NCBI GenBank assembly: GCA_947302185.1
Contig: CAMYVI010000073.1
Span: 1-10,195, forward strand
Source of the DNA: an uncultured Lachnospiraceae bacterium
GTDB lineage: Bacteria > Bacillota_A > Clostridia > Lachnospirales > Lachnospiraceae
Direction: 5' to 3'
Length of the DNA: 10,195 nucleotides
Under the pieces are notes generated by a model. That model worked only from the letters and a program-made list of their open reading frames with translations. It ran no database searches and had not been told where the DNA came from. Made by a program: the position numbers and the translations under genes. Shown here piece by piece: positions 1 to 6,251 of the stretch (positions within the stretch are counted from its first letter, which is position 1; each line of letters begins with the position of its first letter).

Positions 1-470
1 TCGCAGTACTCCCAGGCCAGTCCCTCGAACTGGCTGAACCAGTTGTTGGGCGGCAGGCGCTTGCCGTTGATAGTCAGAGGATCTCTCCAGATGTAATAGT
101 CGCTGTACGGATTATCTTTGCTTTTTTTACTCTCCAGGAACCACGGATGTCCATCGGATGTGTGATTGATGACAAGATCCATGAGGACGCACATACCGAG
201 CTCGTGAGCTTTATCAAGTACTTTTTTGAACTGATCAAGTGTGCCGTAGTCTGGATGTATGTTCCGGTAGTCGGAAATGTCGTAACCGTAATCTGCGTTC
301 GGCGAAGGATAAATCGGGGAGAACCAGATAGCGTCTACGCCGAGAGAGCGGATGTATTCTAATTTGTCATAAACGCCATAGAGGTCACCGATACCGTCTC
401 CGTTTCCGTCGGCAAAGCTGCGGATCCAGATCTGATAAAAGGACATTCGGCGAAAGTCGGCATCTTTCAT
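1..470 (-). CDS. GH13 alpha-glucosidase (oligo-1,6-glucosidase / sucrase-like), N-terminal part
   Basis: The first 156 residues of a GH13 alpha-amylase-superfamily enzyme, cut by the left edge; family members are usually about 550 residues. Visible parts are the opening strand with YQIWIRSFADGNGDGIGDL (residues 12-30), the DAIWFSPIYPSPNADYGYDISDY stretch (about 46-68) and conserved region I, DLVINHTSD (98-106). A WFSQFEGLAWEY segment (144-155) is typical of the oligo-1,6-glucosidase, dextran glucosidase and trehalose-6-phosphate hydrolase branch. It should hydrolyse alpha-glucosides in the cytoplasm, as no signal peptide is present. The catalytic Asp/Glu residues lie outside the window, so substrate cannot be fixed. 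The ATG at 470 is the only start: an in-frame stop lies at 497-495 and the downstream ATG at 446 has no ribosome site. The site upstream of 470 is itself weak. It follows the GT4 gene by 53 bases on the same strand and is probably co-transcribed. Confidence 0.9.
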   Translation of the reverse strand, partial: MKDADFRRMSFYQIWIRSFADGNGDGIGDLYGVYDKLEYIRSLGVDAIWFSPIYPSPNADYGYDISDYRNIHPDYGTLDQFKKVLDKAHELGMCVLMDLVINHTSDGHPWFLESKKSKDNPYSDYYIWRDPLTINGKRLPPNNWFSQFEGLAWEYC

Positions 471-523
471 ACTTTTTCGATTATTTATAAAGTTTTATGC
501 GGCTTTATGCCGGTTATTACTCT

Positions 524-2176
524 TCATTGTTCCCCGTTCATATCAGACAGATCATCAAACTCCTCATCGTCTGCGGCAGCAACGGTCTTTTTGATAGCAC
601 TCGCAGCATTCTCAAGCTCCTGCTTAAAAGCGGTTTGCTTTTCTGTCACAGACCGCTTGAGATTGGATTTTGTCTCGTCAATCTTAGCCTGCAGCTTCTG
701 AGTGGACTCGTCCATTTTTTCCTGCAGCTTCTCTGTCGGCTTAACAATAAACTGGCGGAAGAACGCACCCGAGGAGTCAGTTGTCACTTTTATTTCTGAG
801 GTCATGTTATCCATGAAGGTACTGATCGTGTCGCCGGTCTCCTGGAAGTTCTCCATCATACCGGTCGCCGTGTCTTTGAAGTCGTTGAAGATTTCTTTCT
901 GCAGCTGCCTCCTTTTCTCACTTCCGGTCATGCCTGCTGCGACAGTTTTGATCAGGAGGTCCGTAGGCTGATGAAAACGCATTGTCTTTTTACCTGACTT
1001 ATACTCATCGAGCACTATCAGATAACGTTCATAAGCTATGCCGACCGCGTCTTTCCAGGACATATAGATTTCATTCATCGCATTTTGGCCGACCTCATGA
1101 AGATGTGGAATATCTTTACAGGCTTCCTTGAGAAAAGCCGCCATCGAGTCGGCGTTTTCCTCGACCGTAAATCCGTTCCTGCCGTCTGTGACGTCTTCTG
1201 CTGCACAGGAGCCTTCAATCAGCACGCTCGCAAGACCGCAGGCAGCCGCTTCACGGACTACGAGTCCGTTAGTATCGAAGGTGGACGGGAAAATGAATAA
1301 ATCGGCTCTCGTATTCCATGCACGAAGAACATTTCGGTCGTAAATAGGACCGGTAAAAATGCACTTGCCCGGAATATCATTATCATCCATAAAGCCGTAT
1401 TCGCGGGCTTTATTCTGCATTTCCTCCATATCCGGTCCTTTGCCGATGAAGACCATGCGGAAATCCTGTCCCGAATCGGAAAGCTGCTTTAAGGCGTCGA
1501 GAATGATCGGAATTCCTTTATAGGTAATGATTCTGCCGACGAACAGGAACATCGGGAGATCTTCAGGCAGATCGTAGCCGGCGATAGCTTCTGCGACCTC
1601 CTCATCGCTGACTCTGCCGTTATCAAAGTCAACTCCGTTGTTCATAACAGTATAATCCCCGCGGAATCCGAGTTGTTTAAGACTTTCGCCTGCTCCGCGG
1701 CTCACCACCCAGATATCATCGCAGGCTTCTATGTTGCTGACCATGGCTTTGATCGTTTCCTCCGCCATGGCTCTGATCTTGATTTCCCGGCGCAGGTCGA
1801 TATCATATTTTGTGTGATAAGTGAATATGATCGGGGCTCCGATACGCTCGCGGAGGACTCTGGCAATAATTGTCGCGGTGGCGGGACAATGGGAATGGAT
1901 GATGTCAGGATTGAAGGCCGAGAGAGCGGATATTTCTTTTTCTGCGGCGAGGGGATTGCCGGTCCGGTAGCCGTTGGCCAGTGCGGTCGTGTCAAAGCTG
2001 CTGTAAGTGACGACCGGGTATCTGTAGGATGAGTATTTTCCTCCCGGATAGCGCGGAGTACCGACGATAATGTCGGCGTTATAATCATTTTGCAGGTGGT
2101 CGGCGTAATTTATGAGTACATTCGCAACGCCGTCAAGGACCGGGGGAAATGATTCGTTTAAAAGACATACTTTCAT
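524..2176 (-). CDS. GT4-family glycosyltransferase with long C-terminal helical tail
   Basis: A 550-residue GT-B fold retaining glycosyltransferase that transfers sugar from an activated nucleotide-sugar. Visible are the N-terminal strand and acceptor loop NESFPPVLDGVANV (7-20), HSHCPAT and FTYHTKYDID (95-127), the donor-domain start FLFVGRIITYKG (210-221) and GKGPDMEEM (245-253). The EX7E-like motif FPSTFDTNGLVVREAAACG (296-314) has Asp where many GT4 enzymes have the first Glu. The GT core ends near residue 395. Residues about 400-540 form a charged, mostly helical extension with 11-residue repeats at 482-525 and an acidic end (DDEEFDD). The closest family I recall is the clostridial diacylglycerol glucosyltransferase-like group, so a membrane lipid acceptor is possible but unproven. 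The start at 2176 is chosen over 2200 because AAGGAG sits 7 bases upstream of it. GH13 follows downstream. Confidence 0.88.
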   Translation of the reverse strand: MKVCLLNESFPPVLDGVANVLINYADHLQNDYNADIIVGTPRYPGGKYSSYRYPVVTYSSFDTTALANGYRTGNPLAAEKEISALSAFNPDIIHSHCPATATIIARVLRERIGAPIIFTYHTKYDIDLRREIKIRAMAEETIKAMVSNIEACDDIWVVSRGAGESLKQLGFRGDYTVMNNGVDFDNGRVSDEEVAEAIAGYDLPEDLPMFLFVGRIITYKGIPIILDALKQLSDSGQDFRMVFIGKGPDMEEMQNKAREYGFMDDNDIPGKCIFTGPIYDRNVLRAWNTRADLFIFPSTFDTNGLVVREAAACGLASVLIEGSCAAEDVTDGRNGFTVEENADSMAAFLKEACKDIPHLHEVGQNAMNEIYMSWKDAVGIAYERYLIVLDEYKSGKKTMRFHQPTDLLIKTVAAGMTGSEKRRQLQKEIFNDFKDTATGMMENFQETGDTISTFMDNMTSEIKVTTDSSGAFFRQFIVKPTEKLQEKMDESTQKLQAKIDETKSNLKRSVTEKQTAFKQELENAASAIKKTVAAADDEEFDDLSDMNGEQ

Positions 2177-2220
2177 GTGATACTCCTTGAATAAATGCAA
2201 TTTCTTAGCGTAAATACACT

Positions 2221-2253
2221 TCTTATCGGGCTGTTATTGCACTTCCGATAAGA
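2221..2253. repeat. 9-bp perfect inverted repeat in the GT4 upstream region
   Basis: TCTTATCGG (2221-2229) and CCGATAAGA (2245-2253) are exact reverse complements separated by 15 bases. It lies 45 bases upstream of the GT4 start. It could be a two-half-site operator (centre-to-centre about 24 bases, a little over two helical turns) or a stem-loop in the GT4 leader RNA. No U-run follows on either strand, so it is not an intrinsic terminator. Confidence 0.55.
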
Positions 2254-2438
2254 TATTATGAGTAAAACTCCAAAACTCGATTACGGATTGTTTCGTGCAT
2301 GCGCACTCCCACAATCACTTCTATCATATTATAGCGCATTAATACCTTCTATTTCTACACAAGGAATAAAAGTAATTATCTATTCTTTATCGCGCAACAG
2401 GGACAGCACGGGAATAAATCACAAAGAATTCAATAAAT

Positions 2439-2470
2439 CTCGTGCTTTTACGAGTAAGTCTGTATATAAT
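2439..2470 (+). promoter_or_regulatory. Candidate GH32 promoter with overlapping inverted repeat
   Basis: A TATAAT at 2465-2470 is placed well for a start of transcription about 30 bases before the GH32 ATG. The matching -35 position (about 2442-2447, GTGCTT) is poor, so an activator or repressor may contribute. The inverted repeat CTCGT-gctttt-ACGAG (2439-2454) covers that -35 region and is a candidate operator. GH32 genes of Firmicutes are often under a LacI-family repressor, but no regulator gene is in the window and this sequence does not match a consensus I know. Confidence 0.4.
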
Positions 2471-2507
2471 AAAGAATGAAAATACTAATGAAAGGCCGGA
2501 GAGCATC

Positions 2508-4097
2508 ATGGAATATAAAAAATTGGAAGTAAATACAAGATATAAGCAGACTTATCATGCAAATGTATCAGCCGGATGGTCCAACGACCCGAACGGAATG
2601 ATTTACTATAACGGAAAAGCACATCTCTTTTTCCAGCATTATCCGCACCAGCCGTCATGGGGAACCATGCACTGGGGGCATTATGTGACCGATGATTTTA
2701 TCAAATGGGAAGAACTTCCCGTTGCACTTGTTCCCGATGAGAATTATGAGCAGATCTGCGGCTGCTGCTCAGGCAATGCGATTGCCATAGACGGCAAGCT
2801 CTATCTCATGTATACGGCGGCTCAGCCTGATCGCCAGAGACAATGTTACGCAATCTCTACAGATGGCGGCGTCACGTTCAAAAAGGTCGCAAATAATCCG
2901 ATTCTCCGTTCCGAACAGCTCTCCGACGAAGTCGCAAAGAGCGATTTCCGCGATCCGAAACCTTTCCGGAAAGACGGCTGGTTCTACTGTCTTGCAGGTA
3001 CCCGTATCGTTGATCCCGCAAAACCGGAAGAGGGGAGCGGAAGCTATTCGACATATCTGCGCTACATGAGCGGCGGTAACCCTTCTATGGAATTCGATCC
3101 GGACGGTCCGATTTCCGGAAGTGTTTCCGAGTTTACGGTCGAACCTGCGAACGGCTACGGAAACATGATTCTGTTCCGCTCAAGGGATCTCTACCACTGG
3201 GAATATCTGGGCAAGCTGATAGAACGCACCCCGGGATTTAATGAGAACTATTTTAAACTGGACGGCGTGTATGAATGTCCGGATTATATCAACTTCGGGG
3301 ATACGGACGTGATTCTCGCCAGCCCCCAGAATCTTCCTCAGGACGGAAATAAGTACGAAAATATCCACTCATCACTTGCTCTCATAGGAAAACTGAATTT
3401 TGAGACGGGACATTTTGATATCAAGGATATTCAGGAAATCGATGCAGGTTTTGATTTTTACGCACCGCAGGTTCTTCCCATGCCTGACGGCCGTAATATT
3501 ATGATCGCATGGAAGGAAATGTGGGATCGGTCCTATCCGACTCAGGAAGACAATTGGGCAGGCACATACTCTCTGCCCCGCGAACTTACATTTAAAGACG
3601 GCAGGGTCTATCAGGCACCTGTTCGCGAGGTCGGGAAATACCATGCCAACGAGGTTTCGGTATCCGACATGGTGATAAATGACGGCAGCGCTTCCGTTCC
3701 GGGAATTGAAGGTAACAAGATCGACCTGACCTGTGAGTTCAGACTCGGAAGTGCGGATCGCGTGGGTATCCGTTTCTTCAAGGGCGGAGAGCATGAGACG
3801 ATCGTTCGCTACGACAGAAATGCCGGTACGGTGATTATGGATCGGACAAATTCAGGCCTTACGCTCACCGGCAAGGAAGAGAATATTAATATTCGTACAT
3901 GTGATGTTGAGAAAACGGATACGATTAAGTTCCGTTTATTCCTGGATGTGATCTCTGCGGAACTCTTTATAAACGACGGAAGATATACGGTTACCGGCAA
4001 CATGTATCCGGATCCGGATGATATAGGCGTGGAGTTTTTCGCTGAAGGCGGAGAGGCAACGGTGTCCGCAGTGAAATACGATATGGATGTCAGGTGA
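2508..4097 (+). CDS. GH32 beta-fructofuranosidase (sucrose / sucrose-6-phosphate hydrolase type)
   Basis: A 529-residue glycoside hydrolase of family 32 that cleaves the fructosyl bond of sucrose, sucrose-6-phosphate or short fructans with retention. All three catalytic motifs are intact: WSNDPNG with nucleophile Asp27, FRDP (147-150) with the transition-state stabiliser Asp149, and YECP with acid/base Glu256. The five-bladed propeller covers about residues 15-365, including FDFYAPQ (316-321). The remaining 150 residues are the usual C-terminal beta-sandwich. No signal peptide is seen, so it acts in the cytoplasm, which fits sugar imported by a transporter. The ATG at 2508 is chosen over an upstream in-frame ATG (2442) because GGAGAG precedes it closely and the extra 22 residues have no family counterpart. 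Length is normal. The family call is firm; the preferred substrate is not determined. Confidence 0.95.
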   Translation: MEYKKLEVNTRYKQTYHANVSAGWSNDPNGMIYYNGKAHLFFQHYPHQPSWGTMHWGHYVTDDFIKWEELPVALVPDENYEQICGCCSGNAIAIDGKLYLMYTAAQPDRQRQCYAISTDGGVTFKKVANNPILRSEQLSDEVAKSDFRDPKPFRKDGWFYCLAGTRIVDPAKPEEGSGSYSTYLRYMSGGNPSMEFDPDGPISGSVSEFTVEPANGYGNMILFRSRDLYHWEYLGKLIERTPGFNENYFKLDGVYECPDYINFGDTDVILASPQNLPQDGNKYENIHSSLALIGKLNFETGHFDIKDIQEIDAGFDFYAPQVLPMPDGRNIMIAWKEMWDRSYPTQEDNWAGTYSLPRELTFKDGRVYQAPVREVGKYHANEVSVSDMVINDGSASVPGIEGNKIDLTCEFRLGSADRVGIRFFKGGEHETIVRYDRNAGTVIMDRTNSGLTLTGKEENINIRTCDVEKTDTIKFRLFLDVISAELFINDGRYTVTGNMYPDPDDIGVEFFAEGGEATVSAVKYDMDVR

Positions 4098-4107
4098 TCT
4101 GATTCTC

Positions 4108-4205
4108 AGGCACGGCGGATCGCAGACATGCGAGTGGAAGGCGCCTTGGCGCCGCGCATGTCGCGTCAAGAACGCCGAGGCGTTCCTGAACCGGGCGCAG
4201 AGCCC
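4108..4205 (+). repeat. GC-rich multi-hairpin intergenic element
   Basis: Three stem-loops follow one another between GH32 and the chorismate mutase gene. The first pairs GACATGCG (4125-4132) with CGCATGTC (4155-4162), extends outward as CGC/GCG after a single bulged A, and encloses GGCGCC-TT-GGCGCC (4140-4153). The second pairs GAACGCC (4170-4176) with GGCGTTC (4179-4185) and is flanked by TCA/TGA. The third pairs GGGC (4193-4196) with GCCC (4202-4205). There is no U-tract, so this is not a classical terminator. The first 18 bases (4108-4125) recur at 6208-6225 with one mismatch, which suggests a dispersed palindromic repeat family or a processed intergenic RNA. Confidence 0.6.
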
Positions 4206-4251
4206 ATGACGAATGTGAAAAGAAGAACTGTCTCAGAAGCGGGATGCAAAA

Positions 4252-4830
4252 ATGGCAGATAATAGGACATTAGCCGAAATACGACAGGCTATAGACGAAA
4301 TAGATCCGAAAATCAGAGAACTTCTTATGGAACGGCTCGATTGTTCCGGGGAAGTGGCAACGGCAAAGCTGTCGTCAGGCGATAATACGATTTACCGACC
4401 GGATCGGGAAGAGGAGATTCTGAGACGGCTCGGTACGGGCGTTCCGGAAGAACGCCTTGCCGGGTATCTTGCTGTGGTCCGAAAAATCATGGAGACGAGC
4501 CGGATGTATCAGTATGGCATAATCTATGACAAAAGCGACGGGATATTTGAGCAGCTTGTCGATGGGATCGGGATTCCGGAAAACGCAAGCCGAGTAAAGA
4601 TCCGCATTGTACGGCCGGACAGGCCCGGTTCCATGTCAGCCATTCTGTCTATGATAGGGGATTACGGATATGATATGGCAGGTATGGATCTTGTCGGGAT
4701 GGATCATGAGGAAGGAACAGCGGTTTTTGTGCTCACGATCTGCGGTGACCTGAACACGGTCCTGATGAGAAAGCTGATGTTTCAGCTTTCCATGGAGTGT
4801 ATGGATTTCCGCATTCTTGAAGTCCTGTGA
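4252..4830 (+). CDS. Chorismate mutase (AroQ class) fused to an ACT domain
   Basis: A 192-residue protein predicted to convert chorismate to prephenate, the entry to phenylalanine and tyrosine synthesis. Residues 5-90 form an all-helical AroQ domain. Compared from memory with the E. coli P-protein, the active-site residues appear kept: Arg11, Arg28, Lys39, Arg52-Glu53 in the PDRE motif, and Ser83/Gln87 in ETSRMYQ. Residues about 113-192 are an ACT regulatory domain with the signature RPDRPGSM (121-128), suggesting allosteric control by an amino acid, probably phenylalanine or tyrosine. The prephenate dehydratase domain that separates these two parts in PheA is absent; only a 20-residue linker remains. 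The reading frame is clean, so this is not an obvious broken gene. The ribosome site is weak (GCGGGA region). It follows the hairpin element and ends before a strong terminator. Confidence 0.85.
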   Translation: MADNRTLAEIRQAIDEIDPKIRELLMERLDCSGEVATAKLSSGDNTIYRPDREEEILRRLGTGVPEERLAGYLAVVRKIMETSRMYQYGIIYDKSDGIFEQLVDGIGIPENASRVKIRIVRPDRPGSMSAILSMIGDYGYDMAGMDLVGMDHEEGTAVFVLTICGDLNTVLMRKLMFQLSMECMDFRILEVL

Positions 4831-4908
4831 TTCCGATTGTTTTCGGGAGATTTGCCGACAGGCTTTCATTCATGAAAGTGCAAGTTGATTGTCATAAAGT
4901 ATAAAAAG

Positions 4909-4963
4909 AAGGCTGCGTTACTGCCTGACCGATGGGTCGGACAGTGTGCAGCCTTATTATTTT
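4909..4963. terminator. Bidirectional intrinsic terminator
   Basis: AAGGCTGC (4909-4916) pairs perfectly with GCAGCCTT (4948-4955). Inside, ACTG pairs with CAGT (4920-4923 / 4942-4945) and GACC with GGTC (4927-4930 / 4935-4938) around a GATG loop. On the plus strand it is followed by ATTATTTT; read on the minus strand it is followed by CTTTTTAT. It lies between the chorismate mutase gene and the convergent HAD gene and can end transcription of both. Confidence 0.88.
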
Positions 4964-5062
4964 GAAGACGTTGAAAAAACGTTACTTTGCGCGGCGCGAA
5001 AAGGCCGCATGGTCGTTCCCGATAATCTTTGAGGCTATCTTCGTTGCCGCAAATCCGGCGGA

Positions 5063-5824
5063 TCAGATCACATCATTCATGCTGTCTTCCAGAGCATCAA
5101 CGATTGTGTCAACGACCTTGGTGACTTTTTCCTGGACTTCCTTCGGTGCGTACGGGAATGTGTAAGAAACATCGGATGCCAGAAGCAGCGGAAGGTCATT
5201 CAGAGAATCTCCGATACCGTAGACTTTGCAGTCGCCGTAGTATTCGCGGATGACTGAGACTGCCTCGCCCTTGGACGTGCCCTTCGGTGCGATATCTACT
5301 TCGATAACATTCTGGAAAGCATTGAGATAGTCACCGTATTTATCATTGATTTCTTTTGTGAGTGCAGCAGCTTCTTCCAGTGTCTCGCAATGGATTCCCA
5401 CGCCATGGACCATGCCTTCAGGAGCGTCGTCCATTCCCGTGATGACATTGTACTCGCCCGGATAATCCATTTCTTCGAACACATTGATAACGCCGTCAAT
5501 ATCGATGGAGATTCTGTTTCCTCTCGGCTTTACATCTTTCACGATCTTATCAATAACATCGCGGTCCACGAAAAGCTTGCGGATTCCCTTCATATCCTTA
5601 TCAATGATGTTGGAGCCGGTGCTGGTGATCCAGAAATCAGGATCGAAATAGCCGCCGATGAATGGAGTGAGGCCTCCGACCTGTCTGCCTGTACACAGCC
5701 CGAAGTAGTTGCCGGCTGCCTGATACTCTTTGATTTTAGCGACGTTTTCCGGAGGAAGTTTTACTTCTGCCTTGTAGAAATACAGTGTTCCGTCAAAATC
5801 ACTTGCAAAAACTTTTTTCTTCAT
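5063..5824 (-). CDS. Cof-type HAD-superfamily hydrolase (IIB subfamily phosphatase)
   Basis: A 253-residue cytoplasmic phosphohydrolase of the haloacid dehalogenase superfamily with a C2-type cap. Motif I is DFDGT with nucleophile Asp9 and general acid/base Asp11. CTGR (44-47) supplies the motif II Thr45. TSKGEA holds the motif III Lys185. GIGDSLND holds the Mg2+-binding Asp206 and Asp210. The cap lies at about 80-180. Members of this group act on sugar phosphates, nucleotides or flavin mononucleotide, and the sequence alone does not choose between them. The start at 5824 is selected because AAAGGA lies 8 bases upstream and motif I then falls at the usual position; a longer frame to 5923 would add 33 residues without family match. 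It stands alone, convergent with the chorismate mutase gene, so its substrate cannot be inferred from neighbours. Confidence 0.93.
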   Translation of the reverse strand: MKKKVFASDFDGTLYFYKAEVKLPPENVAKIKEYQAAGNYFGLCTGRQVGGLTPFIGGYFDPDFWITSTGSNIIDKDMKGIRKLFVDRDVIDKIVKDVKPRGNRISIDIDGVINVFEEMDYPGEYNVITGMDDAPEGMVHGVGIHCETLEEAAALTKEINDKYGDYLNAFQNVIEVDIAPKGTSKGEAVSVIREYYGDCKVYGIGDSLNDLPLLLASDVSYTFPYAPKEVQEKVTKVVDTIVDALEDSMNDVI

Positions 5825-6006
5825 CACTTCTTTCCTTTCATAATATTTACCTGAACTGCTGCATAAATAACAGCGCCTTTCATGCACTATTGCACGGAAA
5901 TGAACAGGTGGAACTATTTGCACGCACAGCGGGTCCTTGTCCGCTAAAGCTGATATTTATATGATAACATGGATAGGACAATAATTGTTAGGTTTTTTCA
6001 TTTTCC
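5825..6006. other. HAD upstream region with small repeats, no gene
   Basis: This stretch, between the HAD gene and the lipoprotein promoter on the other strand, holds no convincing gene. It contains an imperfect direct repeat, ACTATTGCACG (5886-5896) and ACTATTTGCACG (5913-5924), a short stem AGCGG/CCGCT (5928-5932 / 5941-5945) and the palindrome ACAAT-A-ATTGT (5978-5988). AT-rich sequence at 5953-5970 could supply a minus-strand -10 box, but I see no well-spaced -35/-10 pair for the HAD gene. Confidence 0.5.
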
Positions 6007-6037
6007 TTGTTCGAATAATGTATATATATGCTAAAAT
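6007..6037 (+). promoter_or_regulatory. Candidate promoter for the lipoprotein and export cluster
   Basis: An extended -10 element TGCTAAAAT (6029-6037) is preceded by TTGTTC (6007-6012) at 19 bases from the -10 hexamer, slightly longer than the ideal spacing. The extended -10 can make up for the weak -35. Transcription would start near 6044 and give a leader of about 208 nt. The exact 12-mer GTTCGAATAATG (6009-6020), also found at 7135-7146, overlaps the -35 area. Confidence 0.5.
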
Positions 6038-6143
6038 AAAGTGTCTGTCTGGTTCAGACTTGATCTCTGACGCAGGACCCTCGTGACTGAGGTCAGTCGA
6101 TGAATGCGCAGAATGAAACTTGTCTCTGACACGGGAGAAAAAT

Positions 6144-6209
6144 ATGCGTCAGAGATTAAAAAGCCTCAGCTACACAATGCTCCGCCGGAGCATTGTTACT
6201 CATGCTTAG
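6144..6209 (+). CDS. Possible 21-codon leader peptide
   Basis: An ORF of 21 codons opens at ATG 6144 with GGGAG (6133-6137) six bases upstream, and stops with TAG at 6207-6209, right at the foot of the hairpin 6210-6231. The peptide begins MRQRLKSLSYTM and is basic, with five Arg/Lys residues in the first 15 positions. The start codon overlaps the right arm of the long leader stem (6145-6156), whereas in the competing stem (6123-6130 / 6148-6155) ribosome site and ATG sit in the loop. Its translation could therefore depend on which stem forms. It is short, and the good ribosome spacing may be chance. Confidence 0.25.
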   Translation: MRQRLKSLSYTMLRRSIVTHA

Positions 6210-6231
6210 GCACGGCGGATTGCAGCCGTGC
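6208..6231 (+). repeat. Partial copy of the intergenic repeat, forming a hairpin
   Basis: The 18 bases at 6208-6225 match 4108-4125 with a single difference. Here the motif is completed by GCCGTGC, giving the perfect 7-bp stem GCACGGC/GCCGTGC with an 8-base loop. Position directly before the lipoprotein ribosome site makes it a possible regulator of translation or RNA stability. Confidence 0.5.
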
Positions 6232-6251
6232 AACAAAAAAGGTGACGATAA

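Larger units (their letters stand above)
2177..2507. other. Divergent intergenic region between GT4 and GH32 genes
   Basis: These 331 bases separate two divergently transcribed carbohydrate genes. They are AT-rich and contain no convincing gene. They hold the GT4 ribosome site (AAGGAG, minus strand, just right of 2176), a 9-bp inverted repeat at 2221-2253, a perfect TATAAT on the minus strand at 2333-2328 with no good -35 partner, a 5-bp-arm inverted repeat at 2439-2454, and a TATAAT on the plus strand at 2465-2470. The layout suggests shared local regulation of the two sugar operons, but no known operator consensus is recognised. Confidence 0.7.
6044..6251 (+). promoter_or_regulatory. Structured 5' leader with alternative pairings (candidate RNA switch or attenuator)
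   Basis: About 200 nt of leader precede the lipoprotein gene. ATCTCTGACGCA (6063-6074) is the exact reverse complement of TGCGTCAGAGAT (6145-6156), and three more pairs including one G-U extend this stem. A second copy of the left arm, TCTCTGAC (6123-6130), is the exact complement of GTCAGAGA (6148-6155), so the two stems compete for the same right arm. Further hairpins are GTCTG-GTT-CAGAC (6047-6059), GACTGA-GG-TCAGTC (6085-6098), a 10-bp stem ACAATGCTCC/GGAGCATTGT (6174-6196) and GCACGGC/GCCGTGC (6210-6231), which ends just before the ribosome site at 6238-6244. No U-run follows the last hairpin, so control would be at translation or through a protein. It matches no riboswitch class I recognise. 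Confidence 0.5.

Noticed and set aside
500..512. CGGC-tttat-GCCG hairpin between GT4 and GH13
   Set aside because: Only four pairs and no U-run in the right place; too weak to call a terminator.
2258..2479. 73-codon plus-strand ORF in the divergent gap
   Set aside because: It has no ribosome site, its composition is unlike a folded protein, and it runs through the regulatory repeats and GH32 promoter.
4863..4878. CTTTCAT/ATGAAAG palindrome after the chorismate mutase gene
   Set aside because: Short AT-rich palindrome with a 2-base loop; the strong terminator at 4909 explains the region better.
6098..6124. Hammerhead-like core fragments (CGATGA, GAAAC, GTC) in the leader
   Set aside because: The spacing is suggestive, but no credible stem II can form between the first two and the CUGAUGA core is incomplete.
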